A DNA stretch of 64,000 nucleotides, taken from positions 124,001 through 188,000 of the forward strand of contig NZ_JBNYXW010000012.1 of NCBI RefSeq assembly GCF_051380875.1. The letters are read 5' to 3'. The DNA is from Janthinobacterium sp051380875. Lineage in GTDB: Bacteria; Pseudomonadota; Gammaproteobacteria; Burkholderiales; Burkholderiaceae_D. The notes below the pieces were generated by a model, which was not told the origin of the DNA, ran no database searches, and saw nothing but the letters and a program-made list of their open reading frames with translations. Of this stretch, positions 26,689 through 35,944 are shown piece by piece. The position numbers and the translations under genes are program-made. Each line of letters begins with the position of its first letter. Positions within the stretch are counted from its first letter, which is position 1.

Positions 26689-27759
26689 ATGAAAAAAATT
26701 CTGATGGTTGGCACCAGCTTGAACACCATGGGCGGCATTGCCGCCGTGGCGCGGGTGTATGAAAGTACGGGCCTGTTCGAGCGCTATCGCGTGCATTATC
26801 TGGCTACGCACTGCGATGGCGGCCCCGCTGCCAAGCTGCGCATCATGCTGTGCGCCTATGCGCGTTTTCTGGGCATGCTGCTGACAGGCCAGGTGGGCCT
26901 GATCCATGTGCATGTCGCATCGCATGCCAGTTTCTGGCGCAAGTCGGGCTTTTTCCTGCTCGCTTTCCTGTGCCGGATTCCCAGCATCCTGCATTTGCAC
27001 GGTGGCGGCTTTGCCGTCTTTTATGGGCAGCAATGCGGCCCCTTGCGGCAAGCTTATATCCGCTACATTTTCAATCATGTTTCTCGCGTGCTGGTGCTGT
27101 CGAGCGGCTGGCAGGCGTGGGTGAGCAGCATCAGCCGCAATCCGCACGTCGAGACCATCTTCAACCCGGTGGCGCTGCCGGCCGGTGTCGCAGCCTGGGC
27201 CTCGCGCGCAGCGGGGAGTGTCTTGTTTCTTGGTAAATTAGGTAAAGCCAAGGGCGTCGATGATCTGTTGCTGGCGTGTGCCGGGCTGGCGCAGCGTTGT
27301 CCATCGCTGCGCCTGGCGCTGGGCGGCGATGGCGACCGTGCTGCCGTGCAGCAACAAGTCGAGGCGCTCGGCGTGGCGCGCCACGTCGACTTGCTGGGCT
27401 GGGTACAGGGCGAGCAAAAGACGCGTTTGCTCGATAGTTGCCGCATCTACGTCCTGCCTTCGTATTTCGAGGGCTTGCCGATGAGCATACTGGAAGCGAT
27501 GGCTTGCGGCGTGCCGGTGATCGCCACGTCCGTCGGCGGCATTCCCGAAGCCATCGAGGATGGCGTGGAAGGGTATTTGCTTGCGCCCGGCGATGTCGCG
27601 GGACTCGCCCAGCGGATCGAACAGCTGTTGTCTGACGATGCGCTGGCGCAAAGAATGGGCGCGGCGGCGCGCCGCAAGGTGGAACGCCAGTTTGCCACCA
27701 CTGCGGTCATGCCGCTGCTGGAAAAAATGTATGCCGACTTGGGAATGCCTGCTGTATGA
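26689..27759 (+). CDS. Glycosyltransferase family 4 protein
   Basis: 356 residues of a typical GT4 enzyme: the N-terminal acceptor domain starts MVGTSLNTMGGIAAVARVY with the glycine loop, and HLHGGGFAVFY follows. The donor domain has VLFLGKLGKAKGVDDLLLA, LGGDGDR and LPSYFEGLPMSILEAMACG with the E-x7-E pattern. ATG 26689 has GTCGAG just upstream. Its stop overlaps the next gene's ATG by four bases, so it is coupled to the second heparinase-like gene. Confidence 0.9.
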   Translation: MKKILMVGTSLNTMGGIAAVARVYESTGLFERYRVHYLATHCDGGPAAKLRIMLCAYARFLGMLLTGQVGLIHVHVASHASFWRKSGFFLLAFLCRIPSILHLHGGGFAVFYGQQCGPLRQAYIRYIFNHVSRVLVLSSGWQAWVSSISRNPHVETIFNPVALPAGVAAWASRAAGSVLFLGKLGKAKGVDDLLLACAGLAQRCPSLRLALGGDGDRAAVQQQVEALGVARHVDLLGWVQGEQKTRLLDSCRIYVLPSYFEGLPMSILEAMACGVPVIATSVGGIPEAIEDGVEGYLLAPGDVAGLAQRIEQLLSDDALAQRMGAAARRKVERQFATTAVMPLLEKMYADLGMPAV

Positions 27760-29753
27760 CAACTTTAGCGTGGAAAATCAACCGCTTGAAACTGATGGGC
27801 GCGCCAGAAATCGCCTGGCGCGTGCAGCAGCTGTTACAGAAAAAAGCCAGCAAGTTCGGTATCGGCTTGCTGCGCAGCGTGCCGGCGCCGCAACTGGCAC
27901 GCATGGGCCAGCCGTTTCTGGCTGGTAATGGCTGCGATACCGATATCGCCGCCTTGCGCGCCGCCGCCGACGCCGTACTGGCGGGCCGCTGGAATGTGTT
28001 TGCCCTGCGCGGCGCGGCGTTAGGTTTCCCGCCGCAATGGAACCGCGACCCGAAGACGGGCACGGTCGCGCCTTTGATGCTGGGCAAGCAGATCGATTAC
28101 CGTAGCGAAAAAGTGGTTGGCGACATCAAATATCTGTGGGAGCCGAACCGCCACCTGGAATTGGTGGCGCTGGCGCAGGCCTGGAAGGCGACGGGCGAGC
28201 AGCGCTACGCCGATGGCGCGCGCGTGCTGCTGGAATCCTGGTTTGAGCAATGCCCGTATCCCCTGGGCGTGCACTGGACCAGCTCGCTTGAACTGGCGCT
28301 GCGCCTGCTGAATTGGGCTTGCGCCTGGGAATTGCTCGGCGGCCTGGCGTCGCCGCTGTTCCAGGGCGAAGCGGGCCAGCGCTTCCAGCGCCAGTGGCTG
28401 GACGCCATTTACCAGCATGGTCACTTTATCGCCGGTTATTTTTCCCGTCATTCGTCGGCCAACAATCATTTGTTCGGTGAGTACATGGGCTTGTTTGTCG
28501 CCAGTACCGTGTGGCCCTGCTGGCCCATCAGCAAGCAGTGGCAGGCGTTGGCGCGCAAGGGGCTGGAAGAAGAGGCGCTGAAGCAAAATACGCCCGATGG
28601 CGTGAACCGCGAGCAAGCCGTCTACTATCAGCATGAAGTCATGGACATGATGCTGTTGTGTCACTTGATCGGGCGCGCGAATGGCGCCGGCTTTTCTGCC
28701 GCCTACTTGGCGCGCCTGGAGCGCCTGGCCGGCTTCATCGCCGCGCTGATGGATGTGGGCGGCAACGTGCCGATGACGGGCGACGCCGATGATGCGCAGA
28801 TGGTGCGCCTGGCGCACGAATCGGGCTGGAATCCCTACCGCTCGCTGCTGGCCAGCTGCGCCGTGCTGTTTGGCCGCGCCGACTTCAAGCGCAAGGCTGG
28901 CGCTTTCGACGACAAGAACCGCTGGCTATTCGGTGTCGCGGGCTTGCAACAGTGGATGGCGCTCGACGCCAGCGTGCCGGAGGCGCCCGTGCTGGCCTTT
29001 CCCGAGGGGGGATACTACCTGCTCGGCGGTGGCTTCGGCACGTCGAACGAGGTGCGTCTGGTGGTCGACTGCGCACCGCTCGGCTACCTGTCGATCGCCG
29101 CGCACGGCCATGCCGATGCGCTGGCGTTCACTCTTTCCGTCGGCGGCGAGGAGTTGCTGACCGATCCGGGCACCTACGCCTACCACACGCAAAAAAAGTG
29201 GCGCGACTACTTCCGCAGCACGGCGGCGCACAACACGGTGTCTGTCGATGGTGTGGACCAGTCTGAAATCGGCGGCAATTTCATGTGGCTGAAAAAAGCC
29301 AATGCGCGCATGATTGCTCATGAAACGAATTCTGATGTGCAAGTTTTTGAAGGCGAGCACGACGGCTATCGCCGGCTGGCCGATCCCGTGCTGCACCGGC
29401 GTCGTATCGAGTTCAACCTTAATAATAAATGCATTGTTGTAAAAGACATATTACAATGTATAAATGTACATGAAATTGCCGTGCATTGGCAGTTCGGCGA
29501 CCACTGTATGGTGACTGTTGACGATGGGCAATTGCAGGCACAGGGACAACGCTCCGGCTTGCGCATGTGCTGTTCGCATGGCGCGCCGGAAATCATGGTC
29601 GGCAGCGATACGCCGCCTGGCGGGTGGATCTCGCGCCGTTTCGATGAGAAATCACCGATTGCCAGCGCCGTCTGGCGCGTGAAGGTGCAAGGGACAACTG
29701 AAATCGTGACGCACATCGAGCTGATGGCGTTGACGTCGCCGGCTATTTATTAA
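27756..29753 (+). CDS. Heparinase II/III-family protein without signal peptide
   Basis: 665 residues. Residues 1-110 form the N-terminal domain often seen in EPS-locus members (LKLMGAPEIAWRVQQLLQKK), followed by the toroid (KYLWEPNRHLELVALAQAW, SANNHLFGEYMGLF). The beta-sheet domain has AAHGHADALAFTLSVGG, LTDPGTYAYH and FRSTAAHNTVSVDG. The His/Tyr-rich motifs match heparinase II/III lyases, but no export signal is apparent, unlike the protein at 20583. It may act on a cytoplasmic lipid-linked intermediate or be exported unconventionally. The start overlaps the GT4 gene (ATGA); the stop is 11 bases before algD. Confidence 0.83.
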   Translation: MTTLAWKINRLKLMGAPEIAWRVQQLLQKKASKFGIGLLRSVPAPQLARMGQPFLAGNGCDTDIAALRAAADAVLAGRWNVFALRGAALGFPPQWNRDPKTGTVAPLMLGKQIDYRSEKVVGDIKYLWEPNRHLELVALAQAWKATGEQRYADGARVLLESWFEQCPYPLGVHWTSSLELALRLLNWACAWELLGGLASPLFQGEAGQRFQRQWLDAIYQHGHFIAGYFSRHSSANNHLFGEYMGLFVASTVWPCWPISKQWQALARKGLEEEALKQNTPDGVNREQAVYYQHEVMDMMLLCHLIGRANGAGFSAAYLARLERLAGFIAALMDVGGNVPMTGDADDAQMVRLAHESGWNPYRSLLASCAVLFGRADFKRKAGAFDDKNRWLFGVAGLQQWMALDASVPEAPVLAFPEGGYYLLGGGFGTSNEVRLVVDCAPLGYLSIAAHGHADALAFTLSVGGEELLTDPGTYAYHTQKKWRDYFRSTAAHNTVSVDGVDQSEIGGNFMWLKKANARMIAHETNSDVQVFEGEHDGYRRLADPVLHRRRIEFNLNNKCIVVKDILQCINVHEIAVHWQFGDHCMVTVDDGQLQAQGQRSGLRMCCSHGAPEIMVGSDTPPGGWISRRFDEKSPIASAVWRVKVQGTTEIVTHIELMALTSPAIY

Positions 29754-29764
29754 GGGAGAATATT

Positions 29765-31075
29765 TTGAAAATCAGTATTTTTGGCCTCGGCTACGTGGGT
29801 GCGGTATCGGCAGGCTGCCTGGCAACGGATGGACATGAAGTGATCGGTGTCGATCCGAACAAGACCAAGGTGGACCTGATCAACCAGGGCAACACCCCCA
29901 TCATCGAGAAAGATATCGGCGAAATGATCGCCGCCACCGTGAAAAGCGGCCATCTGCGCGCCACGGCGGACGTGCGCGACGCCGTCTTCGGCTCGGACAT
30001 GTCGCTGATCTGCGTGGGCACGCCGTCGCAGCTGAACGGCAACCTGGACCTGCGCCACGTGCGCAAGGTATGCGAGGAAATCGGCGCCGCCATCCGCGAA
30101 AAGGACACTTTCCACGTTGTCGTGGCGCGCAGCACCATGCTGCCAGGCTCCATGCGTTCGCTGGTGATCCCGACCCTGGAAGCGGCGTCGGGCAAGGTCG
30201 CTGGCGTCGATTTCGGCGTGTGCAACAACCCGGAATTTCTGCGTGAAGGCACGGCCGTCCACGATTACTACCATCCGCCCAAGACCGTCATCGGCGAATC
30301 CGATGAAAAGGCCGGCGCGCTGCTGGTGCAGCTGTACGCAAAAATGGATGCGCCGCTGGTGCGCACCGATGTCGAAACGGCCGAGATGGTCAAGTACACG
30401 GACAATACCTGGCATGCCGTGAAAGTGGCGTTTGCGAACGAGATCGGCAATATCTGCAAGGCGGTCGGCATCGACGGCCACAAGGTGATGGAGATTTTCT
30501 GCCAGGACACCAAGCTGAACCTGTCGCCGTACTACATGAAGCCAGGCTTCGCCTTCGGCGGCTCATGCCTGCCGAAAGACGTGCGTGCGCTGACCTACAA
30601 GGCGCGCACCCTGGACCTGGACTTGCCATTGCTCAACTCCATCCTGCCGTCGAACCTGCGGCAGGTGGAAAAGGGCATCAAGATGATTACCGACAAGGGG
30701 GCGCGCAAGGTGGGCATCCTGGGCTTCTCGTTCAAGGCCGGCACGGATGATTTGCGCGAGTCGCCGCTGGTCGATGTGATCGAGTATCTGCTGGGCAAAG
30801 GCTACGAGCTGAAGCTGTACGACAAGAACGTCAATCTGGCGGCCTTGACGGGCGCCAACCAGGATTATATCCTGAACATGATCCCGCACATTTCCAAGCT
30901 GATGGTGGACAACATGCAGGACGTGCTCGATTTTGCCGACACCATCGTCATCGGCAACGGCGCGGCCGAATTCAAGACAGTGCCAGGCAGCCTGAAGCCG
31001 CACCAGCACATCGTCGACCTGGTGCGCATCAGCAAGGAACAAAGTGGAGAGCAATATGACGGCATCTGCTGGTAA
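29765..31075 (+). CDS. algD: GDP-mannose 6-dehydrogenase (AlgD-type)
   Basis: 436 residues, the length of Pseudomonas AlgD, with the same start pattern (ISIFGLGYVGAVSAGCL), ICVGTPSQLNGNLDLRHV, NPEFLREGTAVHDY, catalytic Cys in FAFGGSCLPKDVRALTY and the unusual AlgD ending EGICW-like (DGICW). It oxidises GDP-mannose to GDP-mannuronate using two NAD+. TTG 29765 with GGGAGA upstream is the start. This is the strongest clue to polymer chemistry: with ManC at 32373 it implies a mannuronic-acid-containing repeat unit. UDP-glucose dehydrogenases share the fold but match less well. Confidence 0.9.
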   Translation: MKISIFGLGYVGAVSAGCLATDGHEVIGVDPNKTKVDLINQGNTPIIEKDIGEMIAATVKSGHLRATADVRDAVFGSDMSLICVGTPSQLNGNLDLRHVRKVCEEIGAAIREKDTFHVVVARSTMLPGSMRSLVIPTLEAASGKVAGVDFGVCNNPEFLREGTAVHDYYHPPKTVIGESDEKAGALLVQLYAKMDAPLVRTDVETAEMVKYTDNTWHAVKVAFANEIGNICKAVGIDGHKVMEIFCQDTKLNLSPYYMKPGFAFGGSCLPKDVRALTYKARTLDLDLPLLNSILPSNLRQVEKGIKMITDKGARKVGILGFSFKAGTDDLRESPLVDVIEYLLGKGYELKLYDKNVNLAALTGANQDYILNMIPHISKLMVDNMQDVLDFADTIVIGNGAAEFKTVPGSLKPHQHIVDLVRISKEQSGEQYDGICW

Positions 31076-32318
31076 GAACGTGGCAGGCGCGCCACGGCGG
31101 GTGCTGATCCTGGTGGAAAACCTGCCGTCGCCCTTCGACCGGCGCGTGTGGCAGGAAGCGACTACCTTGCATGCGAACGGCTATGAAGTGTCGATCATCT
31201 GTCCCACGGGCAAGGGTTACGAGTCGCGTTACGAAGCCATCGACGGCATCCATATCTACCGCTACAACCTGCCGCTGGAAGCGGAAGGGGCCAAGGGCTA
31301 CCTGGTGGAATACTCGCTGGCGCTGTTCCACACCTTCCGCCTGGCCTGGAAAGTGCATTTTGCGCGCGGCTTCGATGTCATCCACGCCTGCAATCCGCCC
31401 GATTTGCTGTTCCTCATCGGCGGCTTCTTCAAGTTGACGATGGGCAAGCGTTTCCTGTTTGATCATCACGACATCAACCCGGAGCTGTATGAAGCCAAGT
31501 TTGGCCGCCGCGACTTCTTTTACAAGCTGATGGTGCTGTTCGAGCGCTGGTCGTTCCAGAGCGCCGACGTGTCGATCGCCACCAACGAGTCCTACAAGAA
31601 GATCGCCATCGAGCGGGGCGGCATGGACCCGAACGACGTGTACGTGGTGCGCAGCGGTCCCAAGCTGGACCGCTTGCGCTTGCTGCCGCCCGTGCCGGAA
31701 CTCAAGAAGGGCCGCGCCTACCTGGTCGGCTACGTGGGCGTGATGGGGGCGCAGGAAGGCATCGACCTGCTGCTGCAGGCGGCGCAATACATCGTGCAGA
31801 CCCTGGGGCGCCAGGATGTGCAGTTCGGCCTGGTGGGGGGCGGCACGTCGCTCGAACAGATGCAGCAGATGGCGCAGGACATGGGCATCGCCGACTACGT
31901 CACCTTCACGGGCCGCGTGCCTGACCAGCAATTGCTGGAAATGCTCAATACAGCCGACGTGTGCGTGAATCCCGATGTGGCCAACGACATGAACGACAAG
32001 TCGACCATGAACAAGATCATGGAGTACATGGCCCTGGGCAAGCCGATCGTGCAGTTTGACCTGGCCGAGGGCAAGGTTTCAGCGCAGCAGGCATCCTTGT
32101 ATGCCTTGAAAAACGATCCCGTCGACATGGCACGCAAGATCGTCGAATTGCTCGATGACCCGGTCCTGCGCGAGCAGATGGGGGCGTTTGGCCGCCACCG
32201 CGTGATCAATGAACTGGAGTGGGAATATGAGGCGCCGAAGCTGCTGGCCGCATATGCGCGCCTGTTTCCCGGCGCCGTGCCCGCCGCGTCGGTGACGCTG
32301 AGCAAGGACGGCCGCTAA
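31056..32318 (+). CDS. Glycosyltransferase family 4 (WbuB-like)
   Basis: 420 residues from ATG 31056 (GGAGA six bases upstream), overlapping algD by 20 bases. Motifs: LVENLPSPFDRRVWQEATTL, FDVIHACNPPDLLFLIGG, FDHHDINPELYEAKFG at the acceptor side; LVGYVGVMGAQEGIDLLLQA, ADVCVNPDVANDMNDKS and KIMEYMALGKPIVQFD at the donor side. This matches the GT4 subgroup of WbuB/colanic-acid-type enzymes. It probably transfers the mannose-derived sugar made by the flanking genes, by inference from position. Confidence 0.9.
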   Translation: MTASAGKNVAGAPRRVLILVENLPSPFDRRVWQEATTLHANGYEVSIICPTGKGYESRYEAIDGIHIYRYNLPLEAEGAKGYLVEYSLALFHTFRLAWKVHFARGFDVIHACNPPDLLFLIGGFFKLTMGKRFLFDHHDINPELYEAKFGRRDFFYKLMVLFERWSFQSADVSIATNESYKKIAIERGGMDPNDVYVVRSGPKLDRLRLLPPVPELKKGRAYLVGYVGVMGAQEGIDLLLQAAQYIVQTLGRQDVQFGLVGGGTSLEQMQQMAQDMGIADYVTFTGRVPDQQLLEMLNTADVCVNPDVANDMNDKSTMNKIMEYMALGKPIVQFDLAEGKVSAQQASLYALKNDPVDMARKIVELLDDPVLREQMGAFGRHRVINELEWEYEAPKLLAAYARLFPGAVPAASVTLSKDGR

Positions 32319-32372
32319 GGAGGCGCCGGCGGCGCTGTATGCTGCCCAATAAACTGTTTGCGAAGTGAAACC

Positions 32373-33827
32373 ATGAAAATTTATCCAGTCATCCTGTCCG
32401 GCGGTTCGGGCACCCGTTTGTGGCCGTTGTCGCGCGCCCTGTTGCCCAAGCAATTGTTGCCGCTGGTGACGGACAAGACCATGCTGCAAGAGACGGCGCT
32501 GCGCGTGCACTGCTTGCCCAACCGCCGCGCCGGTGATAGCGCGCTGGCCGACTTCGACATCATGCCGCCGCTGGTGGTGTGCGGCAATGAGCACCGCTTC
32601 ATGGTGGCCGAGCAACTGCGCGAGATCGGCCTGGCGCCGCTGGGTATCCTGCTCGAACCGGTGGGACGCAATACGGCGCCAGCCGTGGCGGTGGCGGCGC
32701 ATTACCTGCTGGCCATCGATCCGCAGGCACTGATGCTGGTTTTGCCGGCCGACCACGTCATCACCGATGTCGCCGCGTTCCACTTGGCGATCGCCGAGGC
32801 GGCGCTGCTGGCCAGCAATGGCGCCCTGGCCACCTTCGGCATCGTGCCGACGGCGCCGGAAACGGGCTATGGCTATATCCGCAGCGGCGCGCCCGTGGCG
32901 CAGGGCGGGGCGGGCTGCCAGGTCGAGCGCTTCGTGGAAAAGCCGGACCTGGCCACGGCGCAGTCTTTCCTTGCTGCTGGTAATTATTTCTGGAACAGCG
33001 GCATGTTCATGTTCCGCGCCGAGCGCTATCTGGGCGAACTGGGTGCTTTCCAGCCAGCCATGCTGGCCGCTTGCGAGGCGGCCGTGCGCGACGGCTACCG
33101 CGACCTCGATTTCTGCCGCCTGGAAGAAAAAGCCTTCGCCGCCTGTCCGTCGGACTCGATCGATTATGCCGTCATGGAACAGACGGCGCACGCGGTGGTG
33201 CTGCCGGCCGCCATCGGCTGGAGCGATGTCGGCTCCTGGTCGGCCCTGTGGCAAGTGCAGGCGGGCGACGCCAGCGGCAACGTGGTCCGCGGCGACGTGT
33301 ACCTCGATGGCGTGAGCAATTGCCTGGTGCGCGCCGAAAGCCGCATGGTCGCCGTGCTCGGCGTGCAAGACCTGGTGGTGGTGGAAACGGACGACGCCAT
33401 TCTGATCGCGCACAAGGACCAGGTACAGCGCGTCAAGCAGGTGGTCGATCATTTGAAGCAGGCCGGCCGCAGCGAGCACCAGCAGCACCGCAAGGTGTAC
33501 CGCCCGTGGGGCAGTTATGAGGGCATCGACATCGGCGAACGCTTCCAGGTCAAGCGCATCATCGTCAATCCGGGCGGCAAGTTGTCCTTGCAAATGCACC
33601 ACCACCGCGCCGAACACTGGGTGGTGGTCAGCGGCACGGCCAGCGTGACTTGCGGTGACAAGGTGACCTTGCTAACGGAGAACGAATCGACCTATATCCC
33701 CATCGGCATGACGCATCGCCTGGAAAATCCGGGCAAGCTGCCGCTCCACCTGATCGAGGTGCAGTCGGGCAGTTACCTGGGAGAGGACGATATCGTGCGC
33801 CTGGAGGATGTGTATCGGCGTGTCTGA
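32373..33827 (+). CDS. manC: Mannose-1-phosphate guanylyltransferase / mannose-6-phosphate isomerase (ManC/AlgA)
   Basis: 484 residues. The N-terminal nucleotidyltransferase domain shows VILSGGSGTRLWPLSR and FVEKPD; the C-terminal type II isomerase cupin domain has YRPWGSYEGID, GGKLSLQMHHHRAEHWVV and YIPIGMTHRLENPG. The bifunctional enzyme makes mannose-6-phosphate and GDP-mannose, the substrate of AlgD. ATG 32373 is used; upstream in-frame codons lack conserved sequence. It closes the plus-strand EPS run and converges with the acetyltransferase gene. Confidence 0.93.
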   Translation: MKIYPVILSGGSGTRLWPLSRALLPKQLLPLVTDKTMLQETALRVHCLPNRRAGDSALADFDIMPPLVVCGNEHRFMVAEQLREIGLAPLGILLEPVGRNTAPAVAVAAHYLLAIDPQALMLVLPADHVITDVAAFHLAIAEAALLASNGALATFGIVPTAPETGYGYIRSGAPVAQGGAGCQVERFVEKPDLATAQSFLAAGNYFWNSGMFMFRAERYLGELGAFQPAMLAACEAAVRDGYRDLDFCRLEEKAFAACPSDSIDYAVMEQTAHAVVLPAAIGWSDVGSWSALWQVQAGDASGNVVRGDVYLDGVSNCLVRAESRMVAVLGVQDLVVVETDDAILIAHKDQVQRVKQVVDHLKQAGRSEHQQHRKVYRPWGSYEGIDIGERFQVKRIIVNPGGKLSLQMHHHRAEHWVVVSGTASVTCGDKVTLLTENESTYIPIGMTHRLENPGKLPLHLIEVQSGSYLGEDDIVRLEDVYRRV

Positions 33828-33852
33828 TGTGCGCCTGGGGCTGTGCGGTGCA

Positions 33853-34440
33853 CTACTCGTCAAGCGGAGCCGGATGCATGACGTCGGGAATGCAGTCGCT
33901 CTTGATGATTTTCCCAGGGTTTCCTGCAACGATGGAGTAGGGGGGGATGTTTTCGCTGACGACGGCGCCGCCCGCAATGCGGCTGCCGCGCCCGATAGTG
34001 ATGCCGCCCGTTATGATCGCATGCGGACCGACCCATACTTCATCTTCCAGTGTCGGGTAGCCCGTCATGCGCTGCCCATCTGCGCTAATGCGGTCACGTC
34101 GCCCCAGCGTTACGCCATGAAATAATGTCACATTTCGGCCAATGACTGCGGCAGGACTCATGACCATTCCCCAGCCATGCGTCAGGGCAAAACCGGCCCC
34201 AATTTTTGTTTGCCAAGGGAAATCCACGCCGGCCATCGAGGAAGTGCATCGATGTAGTAGCTTGCATGCTGGCAGCAGCAACTTCCCCGCACCTTTGGCA
34301 TTGCGCGCTGCCTGGCACAGCCGGGCCGTTGCCACCACTCGGAATGCGCGATTGCGTATCACGCCCGCAAGCGTCAATAGCGCGCTGCTGCGGCCATATT
34401 GACGATAGGTATCTGCCTGTAACTCCATCCATGCTGACAT
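33853..34440 (-). CDS. Hexapeptide-repeat (left-handed beta-helix) acyltransferase, serine acetyltransferase-like
   Basis: 195 residues. An N-terminal helical region precedes hexapeptide repeats (IGAGFALTHGWGMVMSPAAVIG, with the run VIGRNVTLFHGVTLG) and the C-terminal ITIGRGSRIAGGAVVSENIP. It ends with IVAGNPGKII, the classic tail of O-acetyltransferases of the CysE/WcaB group. It lacks the CysE N-terminal length, so polysaccharide O-acetylation is more likely than cysteine synthesis. It is the only minus-strand gene of the EPS locus, converging with manC 25 bases away; its promoter must lie in the AT-rich gap above 34440. Confidence 0.82.
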   Translation of the reverse strand: MSAWMELQADTYRQYGRSSALLTLAGVIRNRAFRVVATARLCQAARNAKGAGKLLLPACKLLHRCTSSMAGVDFPWQTKIGAGFALTHGWGMVMSPAAVIGRNVTLFHGVTLGRRDRISADGQRMTGYPTLEDEVWVGPHAIITGGITIGRGSRIAGGAVVSENIPPYSIVAGNPGKIIKSDCIPDVMHPAPLDE

Positions 34441-34867
34441 GTGCGCCCCAGTACATTAAAAACGGGTTGGTATTATTTTAATAATTATAACCTTATCCAT
34501 ATTGTTGTACTGAACGAATAGCATTGTTAACCTATCGAGAAATGATGCCATAAGGAAATTAATAATTAAAAATAGTGCAGCATAAAAAATTGATTTATGC
34601 TATTTCCATGTCTGATTTGATAAGATAAGTTTATGTGGGTACGCCGTCATCCGCCATCACATTTGGTGGAATCGTATGAAGAAACATACTTTTTCGATAC
34701 ATGCACAGTCAGACAGCAGGGGCACAGGGAAAAAACCTGGAGTTCCCCTGCTTGACGTGGACAGAGCTTTTTTTCGCCTGTCGATTGCATGGCGCTATAA
34801 TCATCTGGCACAGCTGGCGGCTGCCACGTGGCGGCTTCGATTCCACCTCATCGGGCGAGATTCACCA
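34441..34867. promoter_or_regulatory. AT-rich intergenic region between divergent genes
   Basis: The first 220 bases are strongly AT-rich with many short A/T runs (around 34465-34640) and must hold promoters for the acetyltransferase (minus) and the TIGR03790-like gene (plus). No single hexamer pair is convincing. From 34676 an in-frame extension of the downstream gene exists but does not look like protein of that family. Confidence 0.4.
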
Positions 34868-35890
34868 TTGCGTAACTTTTTCTGTTTTTCGCTGGCGCTG
34901 GTCGCCGGCATCGCGCATGCCGAGGCGCCGCCAGCGGCGCCACGATTGCAGCCGTCGCAACTGGCCATCGTCATCAACGATGCCGAGCCGAATAGTATCG
35001 AAGTGGGCGAGTATTACCGCCAGGCGCATGCCATCCCTGTGGCGAACGTTGTGCACGTGAATATCCCGAACCGTCCGCGCAAGCTCAGCGCAGATCAGTT
35101 CGCGCAATTGAAGGAGCGCATCGACGCGCAATTGACGCCGGGTATCCAGGCCGTGCTGATGGTGTGGAGCGCCCCTTATGCGGTCGAGTGCAATGCCATT
35201 ACTTCCGCGTATACCCTGGGCTATGATGGCGCGCAATGCAGCAAGACCTGCGGCCCAGGCAAGCCGAGCACTTATTTCAACAGCAATGTGCAGCAACCGT
35301 TTACCCAGATGGGCATGCGCTTGTCGATGCTCTTGCCTGTCGATTTTGTGGACGAAGCCAAGGCCGTGGTGGATCGCGGCACGGTCATCGGCTTTTCCGT
35401 GCCGACCGCCAGTGCGTATTATCTGACCACCAGCGAAGGTGCGCGCAATAGCCGTGCCGCCTTCTTTCCGCCGGCCGGGGTCGTGCGCCAGCGCAAGCTG
35501 ACGATCAAGAACCTCAAGGCGGACGTTCTCGAAGGGGCGCAGGACATCATGGTGTATCAGACCGGCGTGGCGAAGGTTGCCAAGCTCGATACCCTGCGCT
35601 TCCTGCCTGGCGCCCTGGCCGACCACCTGACCTCGTTTGGCGGGGACCTGCAGGGGACTGCGCAGATGAGCAGCCAGCGCTGGCTGGAAGCCGGTGCGAC
35701 GGCCAGTTATGGCACCGTCAGCGAGCCCTGCAACTACTGGCAAAAGTTTCCCAATTCGACCGTCCTGCTGCGCCGCTACCTGGCGGGCATGACGGCGCTG
35801 GAAGCTTATTGGGGCAGTGTCGCGTGGCCGGCGCAAGGATTGTTTATCGGTGATCCCCTGGCGGCGCCATATGCGACATATCGGCGCTGA
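34868..35890 (+). CDS. TIGR03790-family secreted protein, function unknown
   Basis: TTG 34868 opens a 340-residue protein with a compact signal peptide (NFFCFSLALVAGIAHA). The body shows LAIVINDAEPNSIEVGEYYR, IPVANVVHVNIP, VLMVWSAPYAVEC, CGPGKPSTYFNS and a C-terminal GLFIGDPLAAPYA, the pattern of the TIGR03790 family often seen in genomes with PEP-CTERM systems. An in-frame ATG at 34676 would add 64 residues unlike a signal peptide, so the shorter form is preferred. Enzymatic function is unknown. It stands next to the EPS genes and converges with a PEP-CTERM gene. Confidence 0.7.
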   Translation: MRNFFCFSLALVAGIAHAEAPPAAPRLQPSQLAIVINDAEPNSIEVGEYYRQAHAIPVANVVHVNIPNRPRKLSADQFAQLKERIDAQLTPGIQAVLMVWSAPYAVECNAITSAYTLGYDGAQCSKTCGPGKPSTYFNSNVQQPFTQMGMRLSMLLPVDFVDEAKAVVDRGTVIGFSVPTASAYYLTTSEGARNSRAAFFPPAGVVRQRKLTIKNLKADVLEGAQDIMVYQTGVAKVAKLDTLRFLPGALADHLTSFGGDLQGTAQMSSQRWLEAGATASYGTVSEPCNYWQKFPNSTVLLRRYLAGMTALEAYWGSVAWPAQGLFIGDPLAAPYATYRR

Positions 35891-35916
35891 TCAGCGCTGA
35901 TCAGGTTAGGTAGACG

Positions 35917-35944
35917 AAAAAAAGCTCTTGCGAGCCTTTTTTCT
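35917..35944. terminator. Bidirectional terminator between convergent genes
   Basis: AAAAAAAGCTC, loop TTGC and GAGCCTTTTTTT form a short stem flanked by A and T tracts, usable from either strand. It separates the TIGR03790-like gene from the minus-strand PEP-CTERM gene and overlaps the latter's stop codon region. Confidence 0.65.

Noticed and set aside
34676..34867. 64-codon N-terminal extension of the TIGR03790-like protein
   Set aside because: It lacks a signal peptide or family similarity and precedes a good signal peptide at TTG 34868.
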